A stretch of 64,000 nucleotides of DNA from Ischnura elegans (taxonomy: Eukaryota > Arthropoda > Insecta > Odonata > Coenagrionidae), in NCBI RefSeq assembly GCF_921293095.1, contig NC_060259.1:42947812-43011811 (forward strand), in the 5' to 3' direction. The notes under the pieces are model-generated. The model was not told the DNA's origin. It saw only the letters and a list, made by a program, of their open reading frames with translations, and searched no databases. Made by a program: the position numbers and the translations under genes. Position 1 is the first letter of the stretch. Every line of letters starts with the position of its first letter. Positions 11,455-21,447 of the stretch are shown here, piece by piece.

Positions 11455-11941
11455 CGATGGTTCAGCTGGTACGCTGTGCCAGCTTGAATCGTTTTGCGGA
11501 GGAGAAACCGTCCATTAAATGAAGACACTTACTAATTTAATAAGGTGAAATTTATTCTTCAAGGGTGTGTTAGCAAAGCTAATATAAATCCTGTTTATTT
11601 TTTTGAGAGCACTTCACTCGTGGTAAGAAGTGGCTACATGGATGAACCAGGGCATGATACTAATATATCAGGTAGGTCGTTCCCGAGGACGAAAATGAGA
11701 CCGTTCTGCGCATGACGTCACGTGGAGAGCAGTTAGTGGCGGAGCATTTGAAAGTAACTCAAGATTACGAAGACTACTTTCGCTCCGCATTCGAGATTTG
11801 CTTGGCAAACCTTTCTCTCTCGCGAGCAAAGTTAACCTGAGAGAATCTTGAAAAGCCATTTACACGGGGCAAGTAATCGCATTATCTGACGTGTATACGA
11901 AGTTGCAGTCAAAATTGTGTTGTTTAAAGCGGTGAATTTTA

Positions 11942-12174
11942 AGGCCTGGTTACACGGTACATACACGTACAAGTTAATGTACGTTTGCGTGAATGATTTT
12001 GGTGGACCGGAACGGAACATGTACGAATGCATGAACCAAATTAGAACAGGTTCTATTTTCCGTTCATACATTCGCACAAGTTGGGTGGTTGCACGGTACA
12101 TTTTCGTGTTCATTCACGCGTTCATACATTTAGATATTAACCCGTACGTGTTAATATATCGTGTAACCAGGCCT
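11942..12174. mobile_element. PIF/Harbinger-type MITE (233 bp)
   Basis: Ends AGGCCTGGTTACACG are inverted repeats, flanked by TTA on both sides (11939-11941, 12175-12177), the Harbinger target preference. Internal text is a second layer of imperfect inverted repeats built on GTACA/TTCATACATTCG. It interrupts an older repeat: the sequence to its left (11862-11938, TTACACGGGGCA through AAAGCGGTGAAT) has an uninterrupted relative at 53295-53372. Confidence 0.8.
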
Positions 12175-12400
12175 TTAGAACTAATTCGAGAATGCTTAGT
12201 GCATTTAAGCAATTGCATGCCATAATAAGAAATTACAGTTCCAACCTGCGCAATTACGTCCCCCGTTCAATACGACCTTAAGTCATGACGTTTCGCATAA
12301 ATACTAAAAACCCTGTGGCGGTTTGGGTGAAATGAAGCTGGAAAGAACAAAAGATATACCAACTCGTACGGAATCATCTCAGAGAAGCTTCCTATTTCGA

Positions 12401-12618
12401 GACATGTGCGTACCCAGCGACGCCCCCAATAAAAGCAAAAATCGCAAATGTCTTTGAGGAAAATAATATTTTTTCAAGCAAATAATTTGAAAAACCAATA
12501 AGGAGCTGTTACAGTTTCCATAAATGTTGATTTCATTCACCTGTTCCATGCTTAAATCTTACCTAAAACTTGAGCAACCATGGCTTTTAAGCATCTGCAG
12601 GGGGACGTGCCCCCATAC
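12401..12618 (-). mobile_element. MITE related to 43707-43946
   Basis: Begins near GCGTACCCAGCGA and runs through GCAAAAATCGCAA, GCTGTTACAGTTTCC and TTAAATCTTACCT, matching the reverse complement of 43707-43946. Its right terminus is worn and no target duplication is visible. Confidence 0.5.
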
Positions 12619-12882
12619 CTCCCTGAATCCACCTATGATCGAAGCAGCATCTTCCTTATCAAACCCACCCAAGTATTTGCTACTTATATTCATTCACTGT
12701 TTGGGGCACTTACCTTAATTTTCACAATCCTGTACTCTGCTCATCTGAAATATCTCATTATCATGATATATGGGGAGGAAATGATGTTTTAAATTTCTAT
12801 AAGTCACTTGGGAAAGTCAGCCTATTTAGAGACCTTACACCTGATATAATAAATAGAGGTAATAATGTAGGTTACACTCAGG

Positions 12883-13206
12883 CAGTGGCGTAACTATGGA
12901 TGGCGTAACTGGGGGATGAGGGGATATATCCCCCCCCCCCCCCAAAGCCTCAAAGAAATTAAAAAATTATTTGAAAATCATGTCTGGATTTGATATATTA
13001 TAACTGCATCTGCTAAAAGTTAAATTTTAAGTACCAAAATGATGTAAAATGCATTTTCAGGCATGTAATTTTTCAAACATTTTCCTGAAATCACCGTTTC
13101 CTGGGAAGGTAGCCCCCAGTAACCCCCCCCCCCCCCTAAAGCTCCCTCATCCTTATTGAGCATAATCCTAGTGTATTCCATAAGCATATTCCTAGTTACG
13201 CCACTG
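12883..13206. mobile_element. hAT-like MITE (324 bp) with 8-bp TSD
   Basis: Ends CAGTGGCGTAACTATGG and TAGTTACGCCACTG are inverted repeats. The flanking 8-mers CACTCAGG (12875-12882) and TACTCAGG (13207-13214) match at seven positions. It contains two long C-runs. Same family as the pieces at 4401-4624 and 49570-49665. Inserted inside the P element. Confidence 0.85.
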
Positions 13207-13460
13207 TACTCAGGAGTTCAAAAATACAATAATACAGGATCGACAGTTTTGATATTTTATTCACTGCACACAAATATTTGAAACAAAATTTACAAGATTA
13301 TTCAAATGAAAACAATTTACAAATACAGTAGAATCCTTCTTGTTGAGAAGCAATTCATAGATTTTGACATTCATTTGAATCAACCACAGTGAACTAAACA
13401 TTAAATCAGGCAAAAAAATCTTCAGCAGGAAAAATCTTTATAACCTCAAATGCAGAAATG

Positions 13461-14605
13461 CTAAATAAGGATAATATTTACATTGCTCGGATAGGAATGA
13501 ATCAGGACCCCAAAAAATAAACAGTACATGCGGAAAAACATTAATTGCTCCTGTGGGATGTCTGCAAACAACAAAGAATCCACCAGCTTTCTTTTGGCCC
13601 TGTTGGTATGCCTTTCCCTTCTTGATGTAGACATACCTTTTTCCTCAGATGAGAAAGGTAACAAAAGGGTCGGTGTAGCATCATCCCTCAGCTTTCTACT
13701 ATTCTTTGGCGAATGGCCTAGCAGAGTTTGCTGAAGGCTTATGAAGAATGAAGTCTCGTCAAAATGAACCGAGGAGAGCTGAAAAGGTAATTTTTTAAAA
13801 TAAAACAATATGAATATACATTACTTTAAAAAGTAACGAAGGATGTTCAAAAGAAATGCTTTCTATCGCAGTCATCAGAAGTTAAGATATTCATTATTTG
13901 CCGGGGTAGTTCACCATGCAAGGCTTCCTATCATCGTATTGCAAAATGAGAGGTCTACGTTACATCTATTTTGGAATACAAATAACTCCCGTGATATTAA
14001 CGAAAGAACTTCATTACTAAATGTTGCTTTAGTAAAACATGACAATTTCTGGGCAAAAGTTTTCAGGCTCTGACGTTCACACATGAAAAACTTTGAAGGG
14101 CTTAAATTATACATTATATATTTTTTCATTTTTGCCCAAATTTCCAAACTGTTAACGTCTATCCACAATGCCTCACTTCGAATTGTATTTAACAACTAAT
14201 TCAAAGATATAATACTTAATAAACGGGTCGTAAAAGAGAGAACAACGATTACCTATTATTACCTACGATACCACCTATTATCGCGTGAATAGTAATTGGC
14301 AATTGTCGGTTAAGAAGGACACTTTTCCATTAATGCCCGTGCTTTTCAAAAACAATTTTCGACCTCATACACGTCCGTTTCAGCGGTAACAATCGAGGAT
14401 ATCAACCAAATACTCAAAACTAAAAAAATGCATTAAAAACAAGGACTCTCCACTCTTACTTACCCGTATTTAAATTAAAGCTGTCCTTTCGCCGGCATGC
14501 ATTTACCCACTTCATCCTCATGTTGTTATCTCTAGGAAAACGAAAAAACTTGAATTTTCCATTTCTGCGGCTGTTGTTGCATCCAAGCACAGAACATAAA
14601 GACAT
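13461..14605 (-). pseudogene. P-element THAP gene (exons 14605-14464 and 13778-13461)
   Basis: This should encode the THAP DNA-binding module that lets a P transposase recognise its own ends. Exon 1 starts with an ATG at 14605 in good context and reads MSLCSVLGCNNSRR, giving the first zinc pair C-x4-C, then FKFFRFPRDNNMRMKW and ACRRKDSF, ending at a GTAAGT donor (14463-14458). Exon 2 follows a TTTTCAG acceptor and reads SSVHFDETSFF, LLGHSPKNSRKLRDDA and PTLLLP, the C-terminal THAP half including the conserved P, then a basic tail. Two oddities: the third zinc ligand, normally C in C-x2-H, is S (codon TCC), and exon 1 ends in phase 1 while exon 2 needs phase 0. Both suggest decay. No catalytic domain follows before the stop. 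Confidence 0.7.
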
Positions 14606-14917
14606 TTCGATTCAAGAATCGCAACGCTCTCATCACGGCCACCGACGGCCACTTTGCTCTCCACACTACGTCACACAATCGAAACTCACGAGTATCGATA
14701 TGTGACGAGATGCGCAACGACCTACCTGATATATTAGTACCATGAACCAGGGTGGTTTCTCGTTCCATTAGATAAAAGTGGACATAAAAAATTGCGGAAA
14801 CAACATTCTGATGTATTATTACTCTGCTGCGTTAACAATGAGGTCACTAAGCATTTTCCTTCGTAATTCCAAACATAAATACAGTCATCAACTCTATTGA
14901 GGATACATTAAAATTGG

Positions 14918-14925
14918 TGACGTCA
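14918..14925 (+). promoter_or_regulatory. CRE-like octamer upstream of the UPF0390 gene
   Basis: A perfect TGACGTCA octamer lies 206 bases upstream of the chosen ATG. CRE octamers close to the transcription start are common in housekeeping promoters (known). No TATA box is seen, fitting a broad promoter. Confidence 0.5.
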
Positions 14926-15130
14926 CAAAATGCTTGTCGACTTTGTGAGTGAGTCAACTCTAGTCTGTTTTTATCTAGAAAAGTTATTTTCCGCTTGTCA
15001 ACTGTTTCTCCATTGCTGTGGTTCGATTTGTAGCGCACAAATTTGGGAAATTCGTCCACATTGTGGTAATATTATTGTTTTTCCAATAATTCGCATTCTT
15101 GGTTCTTTAAGTTTCAAATACCATATTAGA

Positions 15131-15582
15131 ATGCCCCAAGGAAAATTGAAGGCGAAGGCTAAATTGCCCGCGTCCGTAAAAATCAAGAAGGTTAAGAATA
15201 AGGGGATGAAGAAGAGAGCAAGTAAGTTATTGAGTATTAGTATTGTTAACCTTTTGCATGGTCTCTTCAGAAACAACTATAACTATCAGCCCTATCCATG
15301 CTTGCTCGATGGTGCAAGTGATTGAGGCCTGAGCATAAAGGGCACTTTCATTTCGCTCGAGTTAGTGCTTGAAAGTAATTTATTATGTGTGGTTTTTAAG
15401 ATCGCCCGGTGGCCCCGAAGGGAAAGAAGGATCCCGAAAGCCTGAAGTTGAAGAAGGAGCTGCTGAAAACTATCAATGAATCAATGGAGAAAGAACTAAG
15501 ATCGAAGGCCCACAGTGGAAGCTCCTCTTCCAGATTAGGCAAAAAAACCGGGAATGATTCCGCTACGACGAAGAAGAAGTGA
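15131..15582 (+). CDS. UPF0390 / C19orf53-like basic protein (exons 15131-15221, 15401-15582)
   Basis: A small lysine-rich protein of the UPF0390 family (human C19orf53, Leydig cell tumor 10 kDa protein), whose precise role is poorly known. Exon 1 begins MPQGKLKAKAKLP, the conserved start. It is basic through KIKKVKNKGMKKRA and ends at a GTAAGT donor. Exon 2 follows a GGTTTTTAAG acceptor, restores the split codon (N) and reads RPVAPKGKK, then LKLKKELLKTINESMEKELRSK, a conserved amphipathic helix, and ends with a serine/lysine tail and TGA. Total 90 residues, the usual size of the family. The frame is also open 67 codons upstream to an ATG at 14930, but the family start decides for 15131. A possible poly(A) signal AATAAA lies at 16032. 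Reading frame and splice phase are intact, so it looks functional. Confidence 0.88.
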
Positions 15583-16490
15583 TTCGAAGACCAGCGGAGG
15601 ATGTATATTCGTGCTAAAATTACCTGAATCAGAGCATGTGTTCAAAGGAGTTAATCATACTGTAAGTCGGAGGGATCTCTTCCTACAGTAAATAGCAGGT
15701 TCGCATCACGTTCTATTTACACTTAATGAATCTGTCACACGTTCATCATTTCTCAAATTATTGCCATTTTAGTTCGTCACTATTGCAGTTTTTCATCAAT
15801 ATTCCAATAATCATTTCTTGTTGGTACTAGGTTACCTCCTGTAATTAGAGCGAAGTGGAAGGAACTGCAGGTAATGGCGTTGAAATCGGAGCTTATTTGA
15901 TTTCATTCTGCTTTTTCCTCTCTTTCTGGCTTAAGTTTCCTCCTGTGAGTTTTTGTCAGTTTTAATTTTGTGATAATTTTACATTTGAACTTAAATTCAG
16001 TTATTTTTCATGTAATTATATCTTAGTTGCAAATAAATGATATTTGCCCCGTGTTCATTATTGAATTATTATTAGCATTAATTTTCTTGATGGCAGTATT
16101 TTGCTTTTGGTTCAATCGCTGGAGAGAGACCTGCATTTGAGGCCCCAATCAATGTATCTAGACCCCAAAAAAATGTTTTGATATCAACGGAGTCCAAAAT
16201 CATCTAAACGTCTTGATTCAAATAATACTGCACCTATATTGGGGAAAGTGACCTTTTGAGGAAAGGTGTACATGGATATGGTAAGTTTGGTATGTTTATC
16301 TAACTTCATTTAATGTTTCAGTGGTGCTGCTTCAATTAGCTTCCTCCTTGCCATGGTTATGGATCAATGTAAACCGTCATAAGGGTGATTAATTATTTCT
16401 ACTAGGGGTTTAATTTTGTTAATCTTGTCACAAATGCATATTACGAGGTGTATACGTATAAAATAGGTTTTTTAAATTACTCGTCTGTTA
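15583..16490. other. 3' UTR and intergenic AT-rich DNA
   Basis: Probable 3' UTR of the UPF0390 gene up to the AATAAA at 16032-16037, then AT-rich DNA without recognised coding content. Confidence 0.35.
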
Positions 16491-17106
16491 TTTGAAAATT
16501 ATAAAAAACTATTCAAAATAGTCTCTATTGGAATTTATAAAGTTTTCCCTCCTCTTCAGCAGGTTGTGAATGCCACCAAAAAGCAATTCTTCCTTTGAAG
16601 CAAACTAGTTGTCGAGCTTTTCTGTTACATTTTCATATGAATCCAAGTGTTATTTGACAAGTGTGTGTCCCTATGATGTGAACAGATTGTATTAGGATAG
16701 AGCCAAGTTTGTAGAATAAGCTGCTTGCACTAGTATTTCCCTATTGAATGCCTTGATTGCATTTGTGACTCGTTTTGATGTGGGTGAGGGGGTATTATCA
16801 TGAAGCAAAATGACTTTATGTTGCTTTTTTTTTTGCATATTATGGTCATTTTTCATGTATGGCTCTGTGCAAATTGATAATTTTTTGTTGGTAGCGATCG
16901 GTGATATCGGTTTCAGCAGGTTTTAGTTGCTCATAATATATTACACCCCTTTGATCCCACAGCACACTGCCCTCTTTCCAAAATGATTTTGTGTTATAGT
17001 GGTTGTCAATTGTTTGCCTGAATTCACCTATGATTCATGACTCTTAGGATTCTGGAAATATGCCCACTATTCATCACCTGTCACTATTCGATGGAGCATT
17101 CTCATT
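16490..17106 (-). pseudogene. mariner transposase relic (C-terminal half)
   Basis: The minus strand reads RIVTGDE, then W-A-Y and GIKGV, then VILLHDNTPSPTS and GIHNLLKRRENF. These parallel the mariner landmarks VTGDE (first catalytic D), KGV, LLHDNARPHTS (second D) and the C-terminal GI..LP.RW segment. Several stop codons interrupt it. The N-terminal half is not clear; text to about 17440 may belong. An insertion at 17103-17241 splits it just before VTGDE. It is a plain DNA-transposon fossil without function. Confidence 0.75.
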
Positions 17107-17241
17107 TTTCTCCATGTTTCCAGTGCAACCGCGTAGGTTTGTTGGTGATGACATACCATGGTCATCACCAACAAACCTACGCGGTTGCACCGGAAACATG
17201 GAGAAATTGGAACCTGAACACCGCGGAAACCTACGTAGTCA
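17103..17241. mobile_element. Palindromic insertion with 14-bp direct repeats
   Basis: Arms 17107-17152 and 17161-17206 (46 bases each, one difference) surround an 8-base spacer. The 14-mer CGATGGAGCATTCT lies at 17089-17102 and again at 17242-17255. On the minus strand the same mariner peptide RMLHR appears on both sides, so the unit was inserted into the relic and duplicated its target. About 35 non-palindromic bases follow the right arm, including GGAAACCTACGTAG, an echo of the arm sequence. Confidence 0.8.
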
Positions 17242-17989
17242 CGATGGAGCATTCTGATAGTCGTGAAACTGATAGCAAGCACCATCTATAAGGAAACTGG
17301 TTTCAAACTTCTACATATGGTATTCCTCAGCCAGTCATGTCTCACTTAATTGTTGGTGTGCATTGAGACATTTGGGTTGCATTCAGGCAGAGCTATTAAT
17401 AATGTTTGGTGTTAGTGATGCTTGACTTGCATGATAAATACAGTCCGGCTGGCAAGAGTTGTCTGATGATAGCGCTCAAGGAGGGGCGGAGAACCCTAAT
17501 TGTAATCAATCGCTGTCTCCCAAACACTCCTCGCACCCTCGCCTAGTCATACAATATTGTCGCATGCATATGAAGCACCTAAAAAAGCCTGAATCACAAA
17601 AACAAGCCATTCTAATTACCAAAACAAGGGATTTTTCCTTTACGCTGGTCATCCCTTCCGGCTCGTTTCTTCACAGAAACCTTTTGTTTACATGTGACGT
17701 GGGCATTTCCCTTTCTAACCTGGCAACCTTGCCCCCTACCCCAAACTGAACCCTTCTGCCTGTCATTGGTCAACTCATGGCAGCTGTACTGTAAAAAATG
17801 AGATAAATTTCAGTGATCTGAAGATGGCATTGGTGAAACACTGTCCTGTCCTACGTAGGACAGAAATCTTTGCTTTTTTATTTGAGACTTTTGTCACCTT
17901 TGAGAAAGCTCTTTATTATTAGAATCCTGATCAAGCTAATTTTACTATTAAGTATTCCTGTTAAAATGTTTATAAAGGGCATGAGAATC

Positions 17990-18640
17990 ACCCTGGCCTG
18001 TCTCCCATCCTGCATTCAACTTCTCTCATAAGTCCACTATATGGGCTGTTTATTATTCTTGTCATAAACCTTTTCATTTCCTTCCCCATCCTGCCTATCC
18101 TAGCATTCATCCTTCTTGCTCAGTTACAGCATCCCCTCCGTGCTCAGTACTTGCTTAATGCAGATAGTTTTTTCTTAACCTAAATCCTGCCAAATCTCCT
18201 TTTTCCATTTTCCTATGATCACTCATCTGGTATGCCTCATGTATTTTCTCACCCTCATTCCTCAGCATCCAAGTTTCTACCTTGTAAAGAGCTATGTTCC
18301 ATATAAGGCTTTCCATTACCTAGCCTTTCCTTTCCACTATTATTGAGTTAATCTTTATTAGCTGTTTTTTTCTTCATGAACCCATCCTTTGCTTTAGCTA
18401 GTATATTTCTTATATCCTTACTGGTATGTCTGTTTTCCTCTACTTTGCTGCCCATTTAGAGAAATTATTCTACCTGATTCAATTTGTGCCCATCAAATTC
18501 AATTAGCTGCAGGTGCCTTGCTCTGTCCCTTGCTTGTGCATTGCTATAGACCTTGTATTTGGACTTTTGGTTAGCCTTCATAATATGTATCTCTCCTTGT
18601 CTCATCCTCATTTTCTCAGCACTATTTTTGGTGCATATTG
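17990..18640 (-). pseudogene. LINE reverse-transcriptase relic
   Basis: Minus-strand reading gives KLNQVE, GSKVEENRHTSKDIRNILAKAKDGFM and further low-quality matches (SLQGRNLDAEE, EAYQMSDHRKMEKGDL) across changing frames. The GS.V...DI...A..AF pattern is the segment after the polymerase core in the same LINE type as 2503-2650. It has many stops and frame changes and no endonuclease. Bases 18650-19188 beyond it hold two ACGATGACCTCA repeats and nothing coding. Confidence 0.55.
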
Positions 18641-19188
18641 AGCTAATAGTAATATAGTCACCACATTCTCAGTTACACGATGACCTCACGTGTACACAAG
18701 AGTTTTTTTGTCCTTGAATAACCACGTATGATCCAATGTATTTCCAACTTTGGTTATGAAACTACACTTATACGATGACCTCAGTTACGAAATGTATTTT
18801 TTCAGTCCCATAAGATAAAATACCTAACTTTTATGATTTGTCAGAGAACTGTTCTACGAGAAGATTGCGGTATGTGAGCTGATTTTAGTCACATGAGCGG
18901 GAGTACTGTGCGCTCATTACATAGAGATACCATAAATAATAAGTTAAATAAGATAAAGAATAATAAGTTTTAATTGTGAGCAATGCTGTTTATTAGGTAT
19001 TAATTGTAATTGTAGTAGATTGTTTATCCAGAATTATGCACTGCAGAATATCCATCTCTAGCAGAAGATTTTCTAGAATTTTGCCAACGTTATGTTTTCC
19101 GTCGCCCCAGCGAAATAACCCCCTATTGAGCTGTTAAAAATCCTCCCGTGCCAAAATTTTGACTTCCAAGGTCATCCAAAAGAAGATA

Positions 19189-19951
19189 CAGTAAAACCTC
19201 TATGTAGTGAACCTCTTTACATCATAAACCTCCATACATCATAGCACCCCTACAGTCCTGTCTAATTTACATGTAAATTCATAGGCAAACCTCTTTGTAG
19301 TGAACCTCTTTATATCGTAAAACCTCCACTTATCATACCAAGGAGATACCCCCGAGACGGCCTTACTCCTCCACAAATCATACCGAGACATTATAGACCA
19401 TTAATGCAGCCACGATTATGTACATGGAACGACATTTTCAGCGATAAATGTTTAACCCTTATTTTTTTCCTTATACACCTTTAATGTGTGGTAATTTTCA
19501 TATTATTCATTAGTTGTGGCTGTTTGGTTCCAAATGAGAGCATACCTAACTGTAAATAAGAAAAAAGGTATCCAATTACCGTAATCATTTTAAGTGACTG
19601 TTGAATTAAGAGAGATCACGTTGTTTTCTCTCAAATCATGACAAAAATCATGCGATAGCACTCGCTTTTTGTAATTATTAAATAATAAATATATGTTCAC
19701 TGATGCATGCATGAGTGTTTCATCATCACTGGTCAACAATCCTAGGATTGGTTTGACGCAGCTCTCCACTCTATTCTCCTAGAGTGTTTAAACACATAAA
19801 TATAATGGTTTAAAAGACAGTTAGTGACTTTTATTTCCAAAGGATATGAAAAAAATGGTGCCTATCACTAAAACCTCTCTATAGTGAAACTCCATACATC
19901 AAATTGCCCGAATTTTGGTCCCCTCCATTAAGATGTAAAGAGGTTTTACTG
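19189..19951. mobile_element. Tigger/pogo-like MITE (763 bp), TA target
   Basis: Ends CAGTAAAACCTC and GAGGTTTTACTG are inverted repeats, flanked by TA at 19187-19188 and 19952-19953. Several internal copies of AACCTCTTTACATC-like text near both ends form iterated subterminal motifs. No transposase frame. It carries the tiny insertion at 19721-19781. Confidence 0.8.
19721..19781 (-). mobile_element. 61-bp insertion with 8-bp TSD, likely LINE tail
   Basis: Flanked by GAGTGTTT at 19713-19720 and 19782-19789. It begins CATCATCACTGGTCAACAAT; in reverse this is a short GATGATG tail, which fits a severely 5'-truncated LINE 3' end. Too short to assign a family with confidence. Confidence 0.6.
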
Positions 19952-19953
19952 TA

Positions 19954-21120
19954 ATGGTATTTCTAATATGAACCAAAGTCAATGGTGATTCAACATGATT
20001 GCAAAAACAGCATGCGTGGTCTCATTCAGTGGGCTAACCCCACATCTGCAGGACAAATGGAGCCGGGGAAAGTTGCTTGTGCGGCGCACTGATCAAAACT
20101 GACCCAACTTGTATCTCAGTGGGTTTAAATGAAACGTGGTTGGACCTTGAATAGCTTAACTCTGCCTGGCGTTAAGCGTTTATTTTTAACAGTATGGGAG
20201 TTACTGTAAATGTCTACATCGCATCGTCAGTTGCCTTGTAATCATTAAAATCAAGTTCAAGACGTGAAAGATAAGGCAGTCCCTTTTGCCTAAGGAATGG
20301 CTTTGCACCATTAGATCGAAATACAAAAAGTGTTTGTTTTTATCTGAAATGGGAAAGCAAAATATTCCATGAATACAAATCACGCGGCTTGTGAGTCTAA
20401 GGTTCCGGCGCTGAATTCGTGGAAGAATGCCGGCAGCTACATTTTCATTTTCACAGCTATCATTTTCTTTCCGTTCATATCCCAAAAAGCTCTATTTACA
20501 GATCTTTAGTCCCTGGTACCAAATTGTGTATAAAACCCGTTTTAACTTATGTGACTTCTACGTCAAATTGGGCTTTTAATGCTGCAACAGACCAAGTAGT
20601 CACTCGCCTCCCACCAGAAGTTTTTTTGTTTGCATTCATATGAAATTTTCTCATCCAGAAGCTTCGGTACAGTTTTTATGCTTGACTTTTTTGGTCTTGT
20701 GTGTATTACTTATATTGCATGCACAAAGCACTATGCTATACATTTTTCTTTAACCAAAATCTGACTATATTCTTCCTGAAATTCAATAGGTTGATGTTTG
20801 AATTTACATCTGGCATATGCAGAAAAGCAACAAAATTTCAGTGTCAACTCTTTTATTTAACATTATCTCAGTTGATAAGGTGATCCTAAGTGCAGAATGT
20901 AATATACAGAACGCGTATTAGGGATTCCGCTTTCACCAACATGCCAGCCAAACAGAGCGTGCTGTTGACGACAGCCAATCAGGAGTCGCCTGACCACCAG
21001 AGTGACTGTTACTATACAGAGTGGCTATAAGCAAGGGAAAATTCTCACTCGACACTCATAGCCCTGAGGACAATGGCCAAGTCTGACATCAAAATGTTGG
21101 CAGTAATGCAGTTCTTGACC
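19954..21120. other. Intergenic stretch without recognised gene
   Basis: Open frames at 20201-20485 (-) and 20419-20643 (+) overlap each other and match no family I know. Nothing else supported. Confidence 0.3.
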
Positions 21121-21447
21121 CGGTTGCGATCCCAAGAACTTTTCACTTGGTCCTTTCTGCATCCCTCTTCCACATTGCATGTCCATCGTGCATGCACTCC
21201 ATTTCTGAGTGGCCACTCCTGTACCCTCATTTCATGCTCAGCATTCCTATTCCACTGCATTAAGGTACGTTTTCCAAGGAGCGACTGTAGCGATGATCGC
21301 CGGGCGATGATCGCTGACCGATGATCGCTGGACGATGATCGCTGGTTAGCGGCCGCCTTGGTGTTTTCTTAAAAGCGACTGCGATTTTCTTCTGAAGCGA
21401 GAACCCAGTAGTCTCCAAACTCTTTACCTGTGCAAGTGCGTGAGAGC

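Larger units (their letters stand above)
11653..14744 (-). mobile_element. P element (3.1 kb) with TIRs and 8-bp TSD
   Basis: Terminal inverted repeats start CATGATACTAATATATCAGG on the left and CATGGTACTAATATATCAGG on the right, 29 bases with one difference. The perfect 8-bp target duplication AACCAGGG lies at 11645-11652 and 14745-14752. CATG-starting termini of about 30 bp, 8-bp duplications and an N-terminal THAP gene are the known signature of the P superfamily. Coding content is limited to two THAP exons (13461-14605, minus); I see no RNase H-like transposase core, so it is probably internally deleted as well as nested. It hosts a Harbinger-type MITE (11942-12174) and two further MITEs (12401-12618, 12883-13206). 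It ends 165 bases upstream of the CRE octamer of the UPF0390 gene. Confidence 0.85.

Noticed and set aside
14930-15325. 131-residue frame starting at ATG 14930
   Set aside because: It reads through the 5' UTR and into the intron. The family start MPQGK and the GTAAGT donor define the real exon.
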